The notes: a model not told the origin generated them from the sequence alone. A stretch of 39,764 bases of DNA from Polaromonas sp. (GCA_021731285.1 JAKFXR010000026.1:1-39764), one strand, 5' to 3'; counted from the first letter of the stretch, positions 15,997-24,225 are shown. Numbers and translations are program-made.

Positions 15997-16653
15997 TCAA
16001 AACTCTGCGTCCAGCTCGTCAATATCGTCCGGCTCTTTTCTGGCGGCGGCCACCCACTCTTTCATCGCGGGCAGTTCCATGATGCGCTTGCAATAAGCGG
16101 TGCAACTTTTGTCCAGCGCCACGTCGTAAGTCAGAAAACGCGTGACCACAGGCGCGTACATGGCATCGCCCACGCAGGGCTGCTTGCCAAACAGGTAAGG
16201 ACCGCCGTAAGTGACCAGGCATTCTTTCCATATCTCCAGCACGCGGTCGATGTCGGCCTGCGCGCGCGACCAGATTTTGAAGTTGGGGAAGTGCGCCTTG
16301 AGGTTCATGGGCAGCGACGAGCGCATGGACGAAAAGCCCGAATGCATCTCGCCACAGATGGCACGGCAATGGGCGCGGGCTTTCACGTCGGTCGGCAGCA
16401 AGCCGGCCTTGGGCTTGATTTCGTTGAGGTATTCGGCAATCGCCAGGGTGTCCCAGACCTTGACGCCGCCATGCTGGAGGGATGGCACCAGCATGGAAGG
16501 CGCGAGCAGCAGCATTTCGGCCTTCATGGCCGGGTCGTCGGGGGAAATCACTTTTTCCTCAAACTCCAGGCCGGCAAATTTGACCATCAGCCAGCCGCGC
16601 AAGGCCCAGGCGCCGTAGTTTTTGCTGCTGATCGTCAAGATGGCTTTGGCCAT
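15997..16653 (-). CDS. Glutathione S-transferase family protein
   Basis: Cytosolic enzyme of 218 residues. The N-terminal thioredoxin-like domain (1-80) has ILTISSKNYGAWALRGWL with a probable catalytic Ser near 8-9, the cis-Pro motif in MLVPSL, and VWDTLAIAEYLNE, the glutathione gamma-Glu site. An all-helical C-terminal domain follows. The start at 16653 (MAKAILT) is chosen because the extension to 16707 adds a stretch unlike the family. It is divergent from phaZ. Substrate unknown. Confidence 0.87.
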   Translation of the reverse strand: MAKAILTISSKNYGAWALRGWLMVKFAGLEFEEKVISPDDPAMKAEMLLLAPSMLVPSLQHGGVKVWDTLAIAEYLNEIKPKAGLLPTDVKARAHCRAICGEMHSGFSSMRSSLPMNLKAHFPNFKIWSRAQADIDRVLEIWKECLVTYGGPYLFGKQPCVGDAMYAPVVTRFLTYDVALDKSCTAYCKRIMELPAMKEWVAAARKEPDDIDELDAEF

Positions 16654-16796
16654 GGCGCTACTCCCGAAGGCGCAAAAGAAGAGCCCCGCTGCCACGGGGA
16701 GGTGCAAGCTCTCCGCAAGCCCTGTGCCAGCCAGAGTGGCCCATAACTTGCCTGCACCCGGGTACCGGCCAAAAGCCCGCTCATGCCAGGACTCTC

Positions 16797-18017
16797 ATGC
16801 TTTATCAGGCTTACCAGCTTCAGTCCGACCTCATGTCCCCGCTTCGCTTGCTGGCGCAAAGCGGCAGCGCCGCCTTCTGGCTGGGGCGTACGGAAGGCAG
16901 CCTTCTACGCAAGCTGTCGGCGTCCATGGATGTGTTTTCCCGTCTACGGGTGACACACGCCCGGCCCGCCTGGGGCATCACCAGCGTACGCATCGGTGAA
17001 CGGGAACTGGCAGTCACCGAAGAAACCGTGCTGTCCCTGCCTTTTGGCACCCTGCTGCGCTTCAAAAAGGAAGATGCCATTGACAGGCGGCATCAACCTC
17101 CCGTGTTGCTGGTAGCGCCCCTGTCGGGCCACTTTGCCACTTTGCTGCGCGAAACCGTGCGCACCCTGCTGCAGGACCACGATGTCTACATCACCGACTG
17201 GCACAATGCCCGCGACGTGGCCTTGCGCCACGGGCCCTTCAGCCTGGACGACTACATTGAACACATGATCCGCTTCACCCAGGCCATTGGCCCCGGGGTC
17301 CACATGGTGGCGGTGTGCCAGCCCTGCGTGGCGGCGCTGGCCGCCACAGCCCTGATGGCCGAAGACGACGACCCGTCGCAACCGCGCAGCCTGACCCTGA
17401 TGGCCGGCCCAGTCGATTGCCGCGTCAACCCGACCGGCGTCAACACCCTCGCCACCAGCAAGCCGATAGAGTGGTTCGAAAAAAACCTCATCAGCCACGT
17501 GCCGCTGCCGCACGCCGGCTACATGCGCCGCGTCTACCCGGGCTTTGTGCAGCTCAGCGCGTTTTTGAGCATGAACCTGGACAGGCACAAAAAGTCGTTC
17601 AGGGACATGTACCAGCATCTGGTCGATGGCGAGGTGGACAAGGCCAACGTAATCCGCATGTTTTACGACGAGTACCTGGCGGTCAATGATCTGCCGGCCG
17701 AGTTTTATCTGGAAACGGTTGAGAAGGTGTTCCAGACCTACGACCTGGCAGTGGGCAAGCTCAGTTACCGTGGCCGCATCATCAACCCGGCCGCCATACG
17801 CCGCACCGCGTTGATGACGGTCGAAGGCGAACGCGACGACATCTGCTCAGTCGGCCAGACAGTGGCCGCGCAGGACCTGTGCAGCAGCATCCGGCCCTTT
17901 ATGAAAACCCACCATGTGCAGACGGGTGTGGGGCATTACGGGGTGTTCAGCGGCAGACGCTGGAACCAGCAGATTTATCCGCGGGTCCGGGAGATGATTC
18001 ATGCCAGCATGGGGTGA
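16797..18017 (+). CDS. phaZ: Intracellular polyhydroxyalkanoate depolymerase
   Basis: Mobilises poly-3-hydroxybutyrate granules in the cytoplasm. At 406 residues it has the usual length of the PhaZ1/PhaZ5 type of Ralstonia and relatives. The N-terminus MLYQAYQLQSDLMSPLR is diagnostic. The catalytic triad is visible: Cys174 in AVCQPC, replacing the Ser of other hydrolases, Asp346 in VEGERDD and His379 in GVGHYGVFSG. No signal peptide is present, as expected for an intracellular enzyme. It stands alone downstream of repeats and upstream of element E3. Confidence 0.94.
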   Translation: MLYQAYQLQSDLMSPLRLLAQSGSAAFWLGRTEGSLLRKLSASMDVFSRLRVTHARPAWGITSVRIGERELAVTEETVLSLPFGTLLRFKKEDAIDRRHQPPVLLVAPLSGHFATLLRETVRTLLQDHDVYITDWHNARDVALRHGPFSLDDYIEHMIRFTQAIGPGVHMVAVCQPCVAALAATALMAEDDDPSQPRSLTLMAGPVDCRVNPTGVNTLATSKPIEWFEKNLISHVPLPHAGYMRRVYPGFVQLSAFLSMNLDRHKKSFRDMYQHLVDGEVDKANVIRMFYDEYLAVNDLPAEFYLETVEKVFQTYDLAVGKLSYRGRIINPAAIRRTALMTVEGERDDICSVGQTVAAQDLCSSIRPFMKTHHVQTGVGHYGVFSGRRWNQQIYPRVREMIHASMG

Positions 18018-18019
18018 AT

Positions 18020-18082
18020 TTTTGAGGAAAATTGGCATCTGGCCCTTTGAACATGGGCGTGAACAGCTATTGAATTTATAGC
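18020..18082 (-). repeat. Short interspersed element, copy E3 (intergenic, minus orientation)
   Basis: Copy 3 of 8, reversed. The palindromic box is at 18066-18082, and the AAGGGC box (read on the minus strand) starts at 18047, 35 bases along. The second stem GCCC/GGGC is well formed. REP-like hairpin R3 lies 19 bases beyond the box, on the same side relative to the element as in copies E1 and E2. It starts just after the phaZ stop. Confidence 0.85.
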
Positions 18083-18101
18083 AATATTTTTCATGCCTGT
18101 C

Positions 18102-18122
18102 ATCCCGGACTTGATCCGGGAT
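18102..18122. repeat. REP-like 8-5-8 hairpin, copy R3
   Basis: Perfect arms ATCCCGGA/TCCGGGAT around loop CTTGA, flanked by GTC and CCA as in the other copies. It is separated by a few bases from the outer end of the giant hairpin that begins near 18137. Confidence 0.75.
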
Positions 18123-18136
18123 CCAACGATCTCCCC

Positions 18137-18790
18137 GTTCGGTCTGAGCTTGTCGAAGCCATTGCCAGCATGCGCGTTGGAAGTGCTTCATACAAGCCGG
18201 GTCTCGCCCCGGCGGGCGACTTACTTTTCTTTGCTTCGCCAAAGAAACCTAAGGAAAAGAAAGGCGACCCGATGGTCCGGGTCCCTTCGCTTCGCTTCGG
18301 GCAACCTGCGGTGCTCGCCAAAAGCGGGGTCTCGCTCGAACTCGGCTTCGCCTCAGACAATCGCGAGCCCTGATCCGCTTTTGCCTGCGCTCCTCGGCCC
18401 GGACCGACGGGCTGGGGGGAAGGAAGACAAATACGAAACCAATTCGGGGAGCAAGGACGCGCAAAGCGCGTCCTTGCGGAGCCCGCTCCCGTTCCCGAAT
18501 CCTGTCCCCCACCCCCTTCTGTATGCGCCGAGGAGCGCAGGTTCAGACGGATCAGGGCGGGCGATTGTCTGAGCGTAGCGAGTTCGAGCCCGACCCCGTC
18601 TGAACCGAGCACCGCAGGTTGCCCCCGTAGCGCAAGCGAAGGGGGACGCAGCCAGCAGGGTCGCCTTTCTTTTCCTTAGGTTTCTTTGGCGAGACAAAGA
18701 AAAGTAAGTCGCCCGCCGGGGCGAGACCCGGCCAGCAGGCAGGCCACCAAAGCAGGAAACAAAGAGGACTTCGACAAGCTCAGCCCGAAC
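18137..18790. repeat. Giant imperfect inverted repeat of about 650 bp with central hairpin
   Basis: The two halves are imperfect reverse complements about a centre at 18464. Paired landmarks are GTTCGGTCTGAGCTTGTCG at 18137 with its mate at 18769-18790; GGGTCTCGCCCCGGCGGGCG at 18200 with its mate ending at 18730; the CGCCAAAGAAACCTAAGG block near 18238 with its mate near 18670; and the CAACCTGCGGTGCTCG block near 18302 with its mate near 18610. The middle is a perfect 11-5-11 hairpin at 18451-18477. Open frames here (with Arg-rich products) follow the repeat on both strands and are not credible genes. The whole gene-free gap is 18018-18815. Similar segments are, from memory, widespread and often misannotated in related genomes. 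Confidence 0.82.
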
Positions 18791-18815
18791 GGGCAAACGA
18801 GCTCCCCCGCAAAGA

Positions 18816-19280
18816 TCAGAGCTTGGTCTCTGGCGTCTCTTCTTCTTCCGACGGCCAGTCGCGGATGTAGGCCTTGAGCATCTTGTTTTCGAAGTTCTGC
18901 CCGTCGACCACAGCCTTGGCGACGTCGTAAAAGGAAATGACGCCTTCGAGCACTTTCTTGTTGAGCACCGGCATGTAGCGCGCATGGCGGCCCAGCATCA
19001 TGCGGCGCACTTCGTCGATCTCGGTGTCGGGCGTGCAGGTCAGCGGCGCGTCGTCCATGGCCGTGCGCACCAGCATGTTGCCGATGGCACCGCCGTTTTT
19101 GACGATGCACACAATCACCTCGCGGAAAGTCAGCATGCCTACCAGATCGCCATGCTCCATGACCACCAGCGAGCCGATGTCTTTTTCCGCCATGATCTGC
19201 GCCGCCTTGGACAGGGGTTCGTCGGGCTGGACGGTGTAGAGCGTGTTGCCTTTCACACGCAGGATGTCGAGTACTTTCAT
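18816..19280 (-). CDS. Tandem CBS-domain protein
   Basis: The protein has 154 residues, consisting of one CBS pair (a Bateman module): first domain about 10-65 (LYTVQPDEPLSKAAQIMAEKDIGSLVVME) and second about 75-130 (PLTCTPDTEIDEVRRMMLGRHARYMPVL). The acidic tail ends SEEEETPETKL. CBS pairs sense adenylate nucleotides, and stand-alone bacterial versions probably act as energy-state sensors on partner proteins. No partner is evident. It is divergent from metZ (143-base gap), and its 3' side runs into the giant hairpin. Confidence 0.9.
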   Translation of the reverse strand: MKVLDILRVKGNTLYTVQPDEPLSKAAQIMAEKDIGSLVVMEHGDLVGMLTFREVIVCIVKNGGAIGNMLVRTAMDDAPLTCTPDTEIDEVRRMMLGRHARYMPVLNKKVLEGVISFYDVAKAVVDGQNFENKMLKAYIRDWPSEEEETPETKL

Positions 19281-19423
19281 GGGGCGCTCCTCAGTATGGG
19301 CCTGGCGGCTGGCGGGGTCTTCCCGGGGGAATTCAGTTCAAATATAGCCCACAATCCCTTTGCAGGCCATCGCGATTTGTTTCAAGACGCAGGGCCTGCT
19401 CACCCCCATTTTCTGGAGACACC

Positions 19424-20725
19424 ATGTCTGGCTACTCTGACCCGGGCTTCGACACGCTGGCCCTGCACGCCGGCGCCGCCCCCGACCCGGCCACCGGCGC
19501 GCGCGCCGTACCCATTCACCTGACCACTTCCTTTGTTTTCGAGTCCAGTGACCACGCCGCCAGCCTGTTCAACCTGGAGCGGGCCGGGCATGTGTATTCA
19601 CGCATCAGCAACCCGACCAACGCGGTGCTGGAGCAGCGCGTGGCGGCGCTGGAAGGCGGCATAGGCGCGATTGCCACGGCCAGCGGCCAGGCAGCGCTGC
19701 ATTTGAGCATTGCCACGCTGATGGGTGCGGGCTCGCACATCGTGGCCTCTACCGCACTGTATGGCGGCAGCCAGAACCTGCTGCACTACACCATGCGCCG
19801 CTTCGGCATAGACACCACGTTTGTCAAACCCGGTGATATTGACGGCTGGCGCGCTGCGGTGCGGCCCAACACCAAACTTTTCTTCGGCGAAACCGTGGGC
19901 AACCCCGGGCTGGACGTGCTGGACATGCCCACCGTATCAAGCATCGCGCATGAAGCGGGTGTGCCGCTGCTGGTGGACTCCACCCTCACCTCGCCCTGGC
20001 TCATCAAGCCTTTCGACCATGGCGCCGACCTGATTTACCACTCGGCCACCAAGTTCCTGAGCGGCCACGGCACGGTGATAGGCGGCATCGTCGTTGATGG
20101 CGGCAGTTTCGACTGGGACAAGTCCGGCAAGTTTGCCGAGCTGAGCCAGGCCTATGACGGCTTTCACAACATGGTCTTCACCGAGGAAAGCACCGTGGGT
20201 GCCTTTTTGCTGCGCGCCCGCCGCGAAGGCCTGCGCGACTTTGGCGCCTGCATGAGCCCGCACACCGCCTGGCTGATTCTGCAGGGCATTGAAACCCTGC
20301 CGCTGCGCATGGCGCGCCATATGTCCAACACCGAAAGCATTGTGGGTTTTCTGGCCAGCCACCCGCTGGTCTCGCGTGTCGGCCACCCGATGCTGGAAAG
20401 CCATCCCAGCCATGCGCTGGCCCAAAAGCTGCTGCCGCGCGGTGCAGGTTCGGTCTTCAGTTTTGACATCAAGGGCAATCGCGAGCAGGGCAAGGCCTTC
20501 ATCGAGGCCCTCAAGGTGTTCAGCCACCTGGCCAATGTGGGCGACTGCCGCAGCCTGGTCATTCACCCGGCCAGCACCACCCACTTCCGCATGACCGACG
20601 AAGCCCTGGCGGGCGCCGGCATCAGCCAGGGGACGATTCGCCTGAGCATCGGCCTCGAAGATCCGGACGATTTGATCGACGATTTGAAACGCGCACTGAA
20701 GGCAGCCGAGAAAGCGGGGGCCTGA
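19424..20725 (+). CDS. metZ: O-acyl-homoserine sulfhydrylase (Cys/Met metabolism PLP enzyme)
   Basis: Forms homocysteine from O-succinyl- or O-acetylhomoserine and sulfide in methionine synthesis. The protein has 433 residues. The PLP lysine is Lys210 in YHSATKFLSGHG. Also visible are VYSRISNPTNAVLEQRVAALEGG (58-79), SGQAAL at 88-93, and VDSTLTSPWLIKPFDHGADL. MetZ and MetY are hard to separate by eye; the length lies between typical values for the two. TTCTGGAGA upstream gives a good ribosome site. The next gene begins 2 bases after the stop, so it heads a three-gene unit with a hydrolase and a P450. Confidence 0.88.
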   Translation: MSGYSDPGFDTLALHAGAAPDPATGARAVPIHLTTSFVFESSDHAASLFNLERAGHVYSRISNPTNAVLEQRVAALEGGIGAIATASGQAALHLSIATLMGAGSHIVASTALYGGSQNLLHYTMRRFGIDTTFVKPGDIDGWRAAVRPNTKLFFGETVGNPGLDVLDMPTVSSIAHEAGVPLLVDSTLTSPWLIKPFDHGADLIYHSATKFLSGHGTVIGGIVVDGGSFDWDKSGKFAELSQAYDGFHNMVFTEESTVGAFLLRARREGLRDFGACMSPHTAWLILQGIETLPLRMARHMSNTESIVGFLASHPLVSRVGHPMLESHPSHALAQKLLPRGAGSVFSFDIKGNREQGKAFIEALKVFSHLANVGDCRSLVIHPASTTHFRMTDEALAGAGISQGTIRLSIGLEDPDDLIDDLKRALKAAEKAGA

Positions 20726-20727
20726 GC

Positions 20728-21546
20728 ATGATTCTGACCGTCAACAAGCACAAAACCTATTGCTACACCGGCGGCAAAGCTTTCGACGCCGCCAAACCCA
20801 CGGCGGTTTTCGTTCATGGCGTCATCCACGACCACAGCGTCTGGATACTGCAAAGCCGCTACCTGGCCCACCACGGCTGGAATGTGCTCGCCGTTGATCT
20901 TCCGGGCCATTGCCGCAGCGAGGGCGAAGCGCCCGCCTCGGTAGAGGAAGGCGCAGACTTTGTGGCCGCGTTGCTGGACGCCGCAGGTATCCAGCGTGCG
21001 GCGCTGATCGGCCATAGCTGGGGATCGCTGATCACCCTTGAGACAGCCGCCAGGCTCAAGGACCGTGTCAGCCACCTGGTGCTGGTGGGCACGGCCTGGC
21101 CCATGAAGGTCTCGGCAGGGCTGCTGGACGCTGCGTTGAACGAGCCCATGAAGGCCCTCAAGATGGTCAATGTCTTTTCACGCAGCACCCTGGCCGCGCC
21201 GCCCTCCGCGCTGGGGCCGGGCACCTGGGTTTATGGCGCCAACATGGCGCTGGGCCGGCGTGTCATCGCCAGCAACACCAAAGTCAATGTGTTTCACCGC
21301 GGCTTCAAGGCCTGCGACAGCTACGCCAACGGCGACCAGGCCATCACACAGATCACCTGTCCGGTGCTGTTTGTGCTCGGTGCACAAGACCAGATGACAC
21401 TGCCCAAATCCGCGCAATTGCTGATCGACAAGGCAAAGGCCAGCGGCAAGCGGGTAGAAGTCGCCAGATTGCCCGTTGGCCACCACCAGATGACCGAGAC
21501 GCCGGAAGAAACGCTGTTTGCAATGCGCGATTTTCTGAAGACATGA
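20728..21546 (+). CDS. Alpha/beta hydrolase
   Basis: The protein has 272 residues. The nucleophile elbow GHSWGS places the catalytic Ser at 97. The oxyanion strand is FVHGVIHDHSVW near 28-39, the acid lies in LGAQDQMTLP, and the His in LPVGHHQM near the C-terminus. No signal peptide is seen. It starts 2 bases after metZ and overlaps the P450 by 4 bases (ATGA). Substrate is unknown; serial action with the P450 on an ester or lactone is possible but unproven. Confidence 0.87.
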   Translation: MILTVNKHKTYCYTGGKAFDAAKPTAVFVHGVIHDHSVWILQSRYLAHHGWNVLAVDLPGHCRSEGEAPASVEEGADFVAALLDAAGIQRAALIGHSWGSLITLETAARLKDRVSHLVLVGTAWPMKVSAGLLDAALNEPMKALKMVNVFSRSTLAAPPSALGPGTWVYGANMALGRRVIASNTKVNVFHRGFKACDSYANGDQAITQITCPVLFVLGAQDQMTLPKSAQLLIDKAKASGKRVEVARLPVGHHQMTETPEETLFAMRDFLKT

Positions 21547-22829
21547 ACGTCGCTGCAGTGACACCCGCGATGACGGCAGCGCGGGCCAAAGAGATCGCTG
21601 AGAAGCTGGACCTGCGCGACCTGCCCGCTGATTTCTACGCCAACCCCTATCCGGTCTATGCCTGGCTGCGTGAGCACGAGCCGGTGCGGCGCATGCCCGA
21701 TGGCTCCTGGTTGCTCACCCGCTACGCAGACATCGTCGCCGTGTACCGCGATGCGCAGACTTTCAGCTCCGACAAAAAGGTGGAGTTCACCCCGAAGTAC
21801 GGCGCGGGCGCGCCGCTGCTGGAGCACCACACGACCAGCCTGGTTTTCAATGACCCGCCGCTGCACACCCGCGTGCGCAAGCTGATCATGGGCGCCCTGA
21901 GCCGGAGGGCGATTGCAGAACTGGAGCCCGGGCTGGTCACGCTGGTCGACGATCTGCTTGATGCGATAGCGGCGCGCGGAGGTGGCGACCTGATTGAAGA
22001 CTTTGCGTCGGCCATCCCCGTGGAGATCATTGGCAACCTGTTGGGTGTGCCGCATGCTGACCGCGGCCCGCTGCGTGGCTGGTCCCTCGCCATCCTCGGC
22101 GCGCTGGAGCCCAGGTTGACGCCTGAACAGGAAACGCTGGGCAACCGCAGCGTCAGTGAGTTCACCAGCTATCTGAAAACGCTGGTCGCCGAGCGGCGTC
22201 AACACCCGGGAGACCCCGAACATGACGTGCTGACGCGGCTGATTCAGGGCGAAGCTGCTGGCGAGCAGTTGAGCGAAGCCGAGCTGCTGCAGAACTGTGT
22301 CTTCATTCTCAACGCAGGCCATGAAACCACCACCAACCTGATCGGCAATGCGCTGGTGACTTTGCAGGAGTGGCCACAGGCCAGGAAGGAGTTGCTATTA
22401 AAGTTGGAGCAAAGTATGCCCGTCAACAAAGGGCAAACTGCCGATTTGACCACTGAAGTTGACGAGTTCCTGCGTTTTGAGTCTTCCAACCAGCTCAGCA
22501 ACCGTCGCGCGCTCAAGGCCTGCAGTGTCGGCGGCGTTGACTTGCCCGAAGGCGCCTTGCTGACCCTGTGCATAGGAGCGGCCAACCGGGACCCGGCGCA
22601 GTTTGACCATCCCGAGCAACTGGACCTGGCGCGGCAGGACAACCGCCACCTGGCTTTCGGCTTTGGCATCCACCAATGCGCCGGCCTGAGTCTGGCGCGG
22701 CTGGAAGGCCGCATTGCGATTGGCCGGTTTTTGCAGCGCTTTCCGGGCTATCGCCTGTCGGCGCCACCCACACGCGGGGGCCGTGCCCGTTTCAGGGGAT
22801 TTTTAAAGGCGCCGTTTGCGCTGAAGTGA
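21543..22829 (+). CDS. Cytochrome P450 (bacterial class I, CYP107/CYP109-like)
   Basis: Soluble heme monooxygenase of 428 residues. The I-helix oxygen-activation motif AGHETT is at 258-263, the K-helix ExxR is Glu308-Arg311 (EFLR), and the heme loop FGFGIHQCAG has its thiolate Cys at 379. A redox partner is not encoded nearby. Between the J helix and the K helix, residues of about 285-302 (LLKLEQSMPVNKGQTADL) are encoded by repeat element E4. The segment is longer than I would expect in homologues, where the J helix runs almost directly into the xxVEEFLR segment. The ATG overlaps the hydrolase stop. Function unknown; the catalytic residues are intact, so the insertion is probably tolerated. 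Confidence 0.92.
   Translation: MNVAAVTPAMTAARAKEIAEKLDLRDLPADFYANPYPVYAWLREHEPVRRMPDGSWLLTRYADIVAVYRDAQTFSSDKKVEFTPKYGAGAPLLEHHTTSLVFNDPPLHTRVRKLIMGALSRRAIAELEPGLVTLVDDLLDAIAARGGGDLIEDFASAIPVEIIGNLLGVPHADRGPLRGWSLAILGALEPRLTPEQETLGNRSVSEFTSYLKTLVAERRQHPGDPEHDVLTRLIQGEAAGEQLSEAELLQNCVFILNAGHETTTNLIGNALVTLQEWPQARKELLLKLEQSMPVNKGQTADLTTEVDEFLRFESSNQLSNRRALKACSVGGVDLPEGALLTLCIGAANRDPAQFDHPEQLDLARQDNRHLAFGFGIHQCAGLSLARLEGRIAIGRFLQRFPGYRLSAPPTRGGRARFRGFLKAPFALK
22394..22449 (+). repeat. Short interspersed element, copy E4 (inside the P450 gene)
   Basis: Copy 4 of 8. The box at 22394-22410 (GCTATTAAAGTTGGAGC) is partly decayed, as expected under coding constraint, and AAGGGC begins at 22429, 35 bases along. 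The second stem GCCC/GGGC at 22417-22434 is intact. It is read in frame, adding roughly 16-18 residues before the K helix. Confidence 0.8.
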
Positions 22830-22887
22830 TTGATGGTCCGCGCTGGCATGGCTATCATGGATCATCACAGCCAGGAGACAAAAAAAC

Positions 22888-23232
22888 ATGGACTCAAGCC
22901 AGGCGAGCACTTCACCCCATGCGGTGGATGCCAAAGCATTTAAAAGCTTTGCCGAGTTTTACCCCTTCTACCTCACAGAGCACAGCAACCGCACCTGCCG
23001 CCGCCTGCATTTTGTCGGCTCCAGCCTGGGCCTGGTGTGCCTGCTGGCCGCCGTGCTGACGCGCAACCCGCTGTGGATACTGGCGGGCCTGCTGTGTGGC
23101 TACGCCTTTGCCTGGATAGGCCATTTCGGCTTTGAGAAAAACAAGCCCGCCTCCTTCAAGCGCCCGCTGTACAGCTTCATGGGCGACTGGGCGATGTACC
23201 GCGACATCTGGCTTGGCAAAGTCAAGCTTTGA
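22888..23232 (+). CDS. DUF962 / Mpo1-like membrane protein
   Basis: Small inner-membrane protein of 114 residues with two central hydrophobic segments. Conserved His-bearing motifs of DUF962 are present: FYLTEHSNRTCRRLHFVGSS, then WIGHFGFEKNKPASFKRPLYS and FMGDW. The yeast homologue Mpo1 is an iron-dependent dioxygenase of 2-hydroxy fatty acid alpha-oxidation; whether bacterial members share this is not settled. The gene follows the P450 by 58 bases on the same strand. Confidence 0.87.
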   Translation: MDSSQASTSPHAVDAKAFKSFAEFYPFYLTEHSNRTCRRLHFVGSSLGLVCLLAAVLTRNPLWILAGLLCGYAFAWIGHFGFEKNKPASFKRPLYSFMGDWAMYRDIWLGKVKL

Positions 23233-23286
23233 GGCTAGGTGCATCAACCCGTGGCAACGAAGGCGTAGGAGATATAGCCTTCTTCA

Positions 23287-24225
23287 CTACCGGCAAGCCA
23301 AAGGAAGATACTTCTGCGATATCCCATCACTTTGGCATTTCCAGGTGATCGCACCATTAGCCTCCGATGGCACCATGAGCAAAGCCTTTCCCTCGATTGG
23401 AAACCCTGCAAGGGTTACCGAAACCACGCCATTCTGAGGATTGACGCCGACATCTCGGATAAAAGTAACCTTGCGGGCACTGAATCCCGTCTCTTCCAGC
23501 GTGGCTGGAATGCGGCGATTCTGAGAATAAAACGATTCGACGGCGATAGCCGCGCTTCGACCCGTCATGACCGCTTCAGATACTTTTGCACGAACTGTGT
23601 AATCTTGATAGGCGGGAAGCGCAATTGCCGCGACCATGCCGATGACGAATATTGAGCCAAAAATAAGTACGAGTATGAGTACGATGTTGCTGGTTCCACC
23701 TCGACCTGTAAGCTCTCCAAGCTGTCGCTGCGGGTCCGAAGTACCCTTTTGTACTTGCGCAATCTTCCTCTTGCAATGTTTGTAATACGCTGCCTTTGCA
23801 TACATGGAAGGAACGATGAAAAGCGCGGCAATAAAAATCACATAGGCATAAGCTGCAAAGTTTGATGCGCTCCCCATTGCGGCCGCTGCGATGGAGAGTG
23901 GAATGAGGACCAGATAAGGCAGCAAAAAGTAGACCAAAGCCGCAAGCCACATCTTTCGATAAAGCAACCAGCTAAGAGTAACGAATAGCGCTGGCCAATG
24001 CCAAGATACCGGTGCTCGCCCGAGGCGATCGGCACCCAAAAAGTAGTGCAAATATTTGTCTTGATTCTTTGGACCAATGACCGCTTTGTAAATCTCATCT
24101 AATTCGGGGTTCTTGGCCGAAATCTGAGAAGAATCAACCCTGTTGACCCCAGCCAAAGCTGCGCCACATTCGGAGCAAAACTGAGCTGTTTCACGATTTT
24201 GATTACCGCACTTGAAGCAATACAT
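23287..24225 (-). CDS. Zinc-ribbon membrane protein with C-terminal type IV pilin-like domain
   Basis: The protein has 312 residues with an unusual domain order. Residues 1-22 form a zinc ribbon (Cys3, Cys6, Cys17, Cys20). Residues 75-145 form a DUF2628-like region with WLLYRKMW followed by hydrophobic helices. Residues 178-206 form a membrane helix that runs into IALPAYQDYTVRAK (201-214), the exact style of a PilA N-terminal helix. The end, WKCQSDGISQKYLPLACR, resembles a PilA disulfide loop (Cys297-Cys311). The prepilin cleavage motif and the Glu5 of true pilins are missing, so it should not be processed or assembled as a normal pilus. GC content is clearly lower than in the neighbours, suggesting later acquisition. 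Function unknown. Confidence 0.85.
   Translation of the reverse strand: MYCFKCGNQNRETAQFCSECGAALAGVNRVDSSQISAKNPELDEIYKAVIGPKNQDKYLHYFLGADRLGRAPVSWHWPALFVTLSWLLYRKMWLAALVYFLLPYLVLIPLSIAAAAMGSASNFAAYAYVIFIAALFIVPSMYAKAAYYKHCKRKIAQVQKGTSDPQRQLGELTGRGGTSNIVLILVLIFGSIFVIGMVAAIALPAYQDYTVRAKVSEAVMTGRSAAIAVESFYSQNRRIPATLEETGFSARKVTFIRDVGVNPQNGVVSVTLAGFPIEGKALLMVPSEANGAITWKCQSDGISQKYLPLACR

Noticed and set aside
18093..18985. Several overlapping open frames with Arg/Ser-rich products
   Set aside because: They follow the giant inverted repeat on both strands and give near-identical peptides from the two arms. Such peptides are recurrent misannotations, and no ribosome site or codon bias supports them.
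19281..19423. A SAM or similar riboswitch ahead of metZ
   Set aside because: No conserved core of SAM-I, SAM-II or SAH riboswitches can be recognised in these 143 bases.
23245..23280. A direct repeat of the tRNA-Ser 3' end marking an attachment site
   Set aside because: Only about eight bases (AACGAAGG) match, which is expected by chance; no longer copy is seen on the far side of the low-GC stretch.
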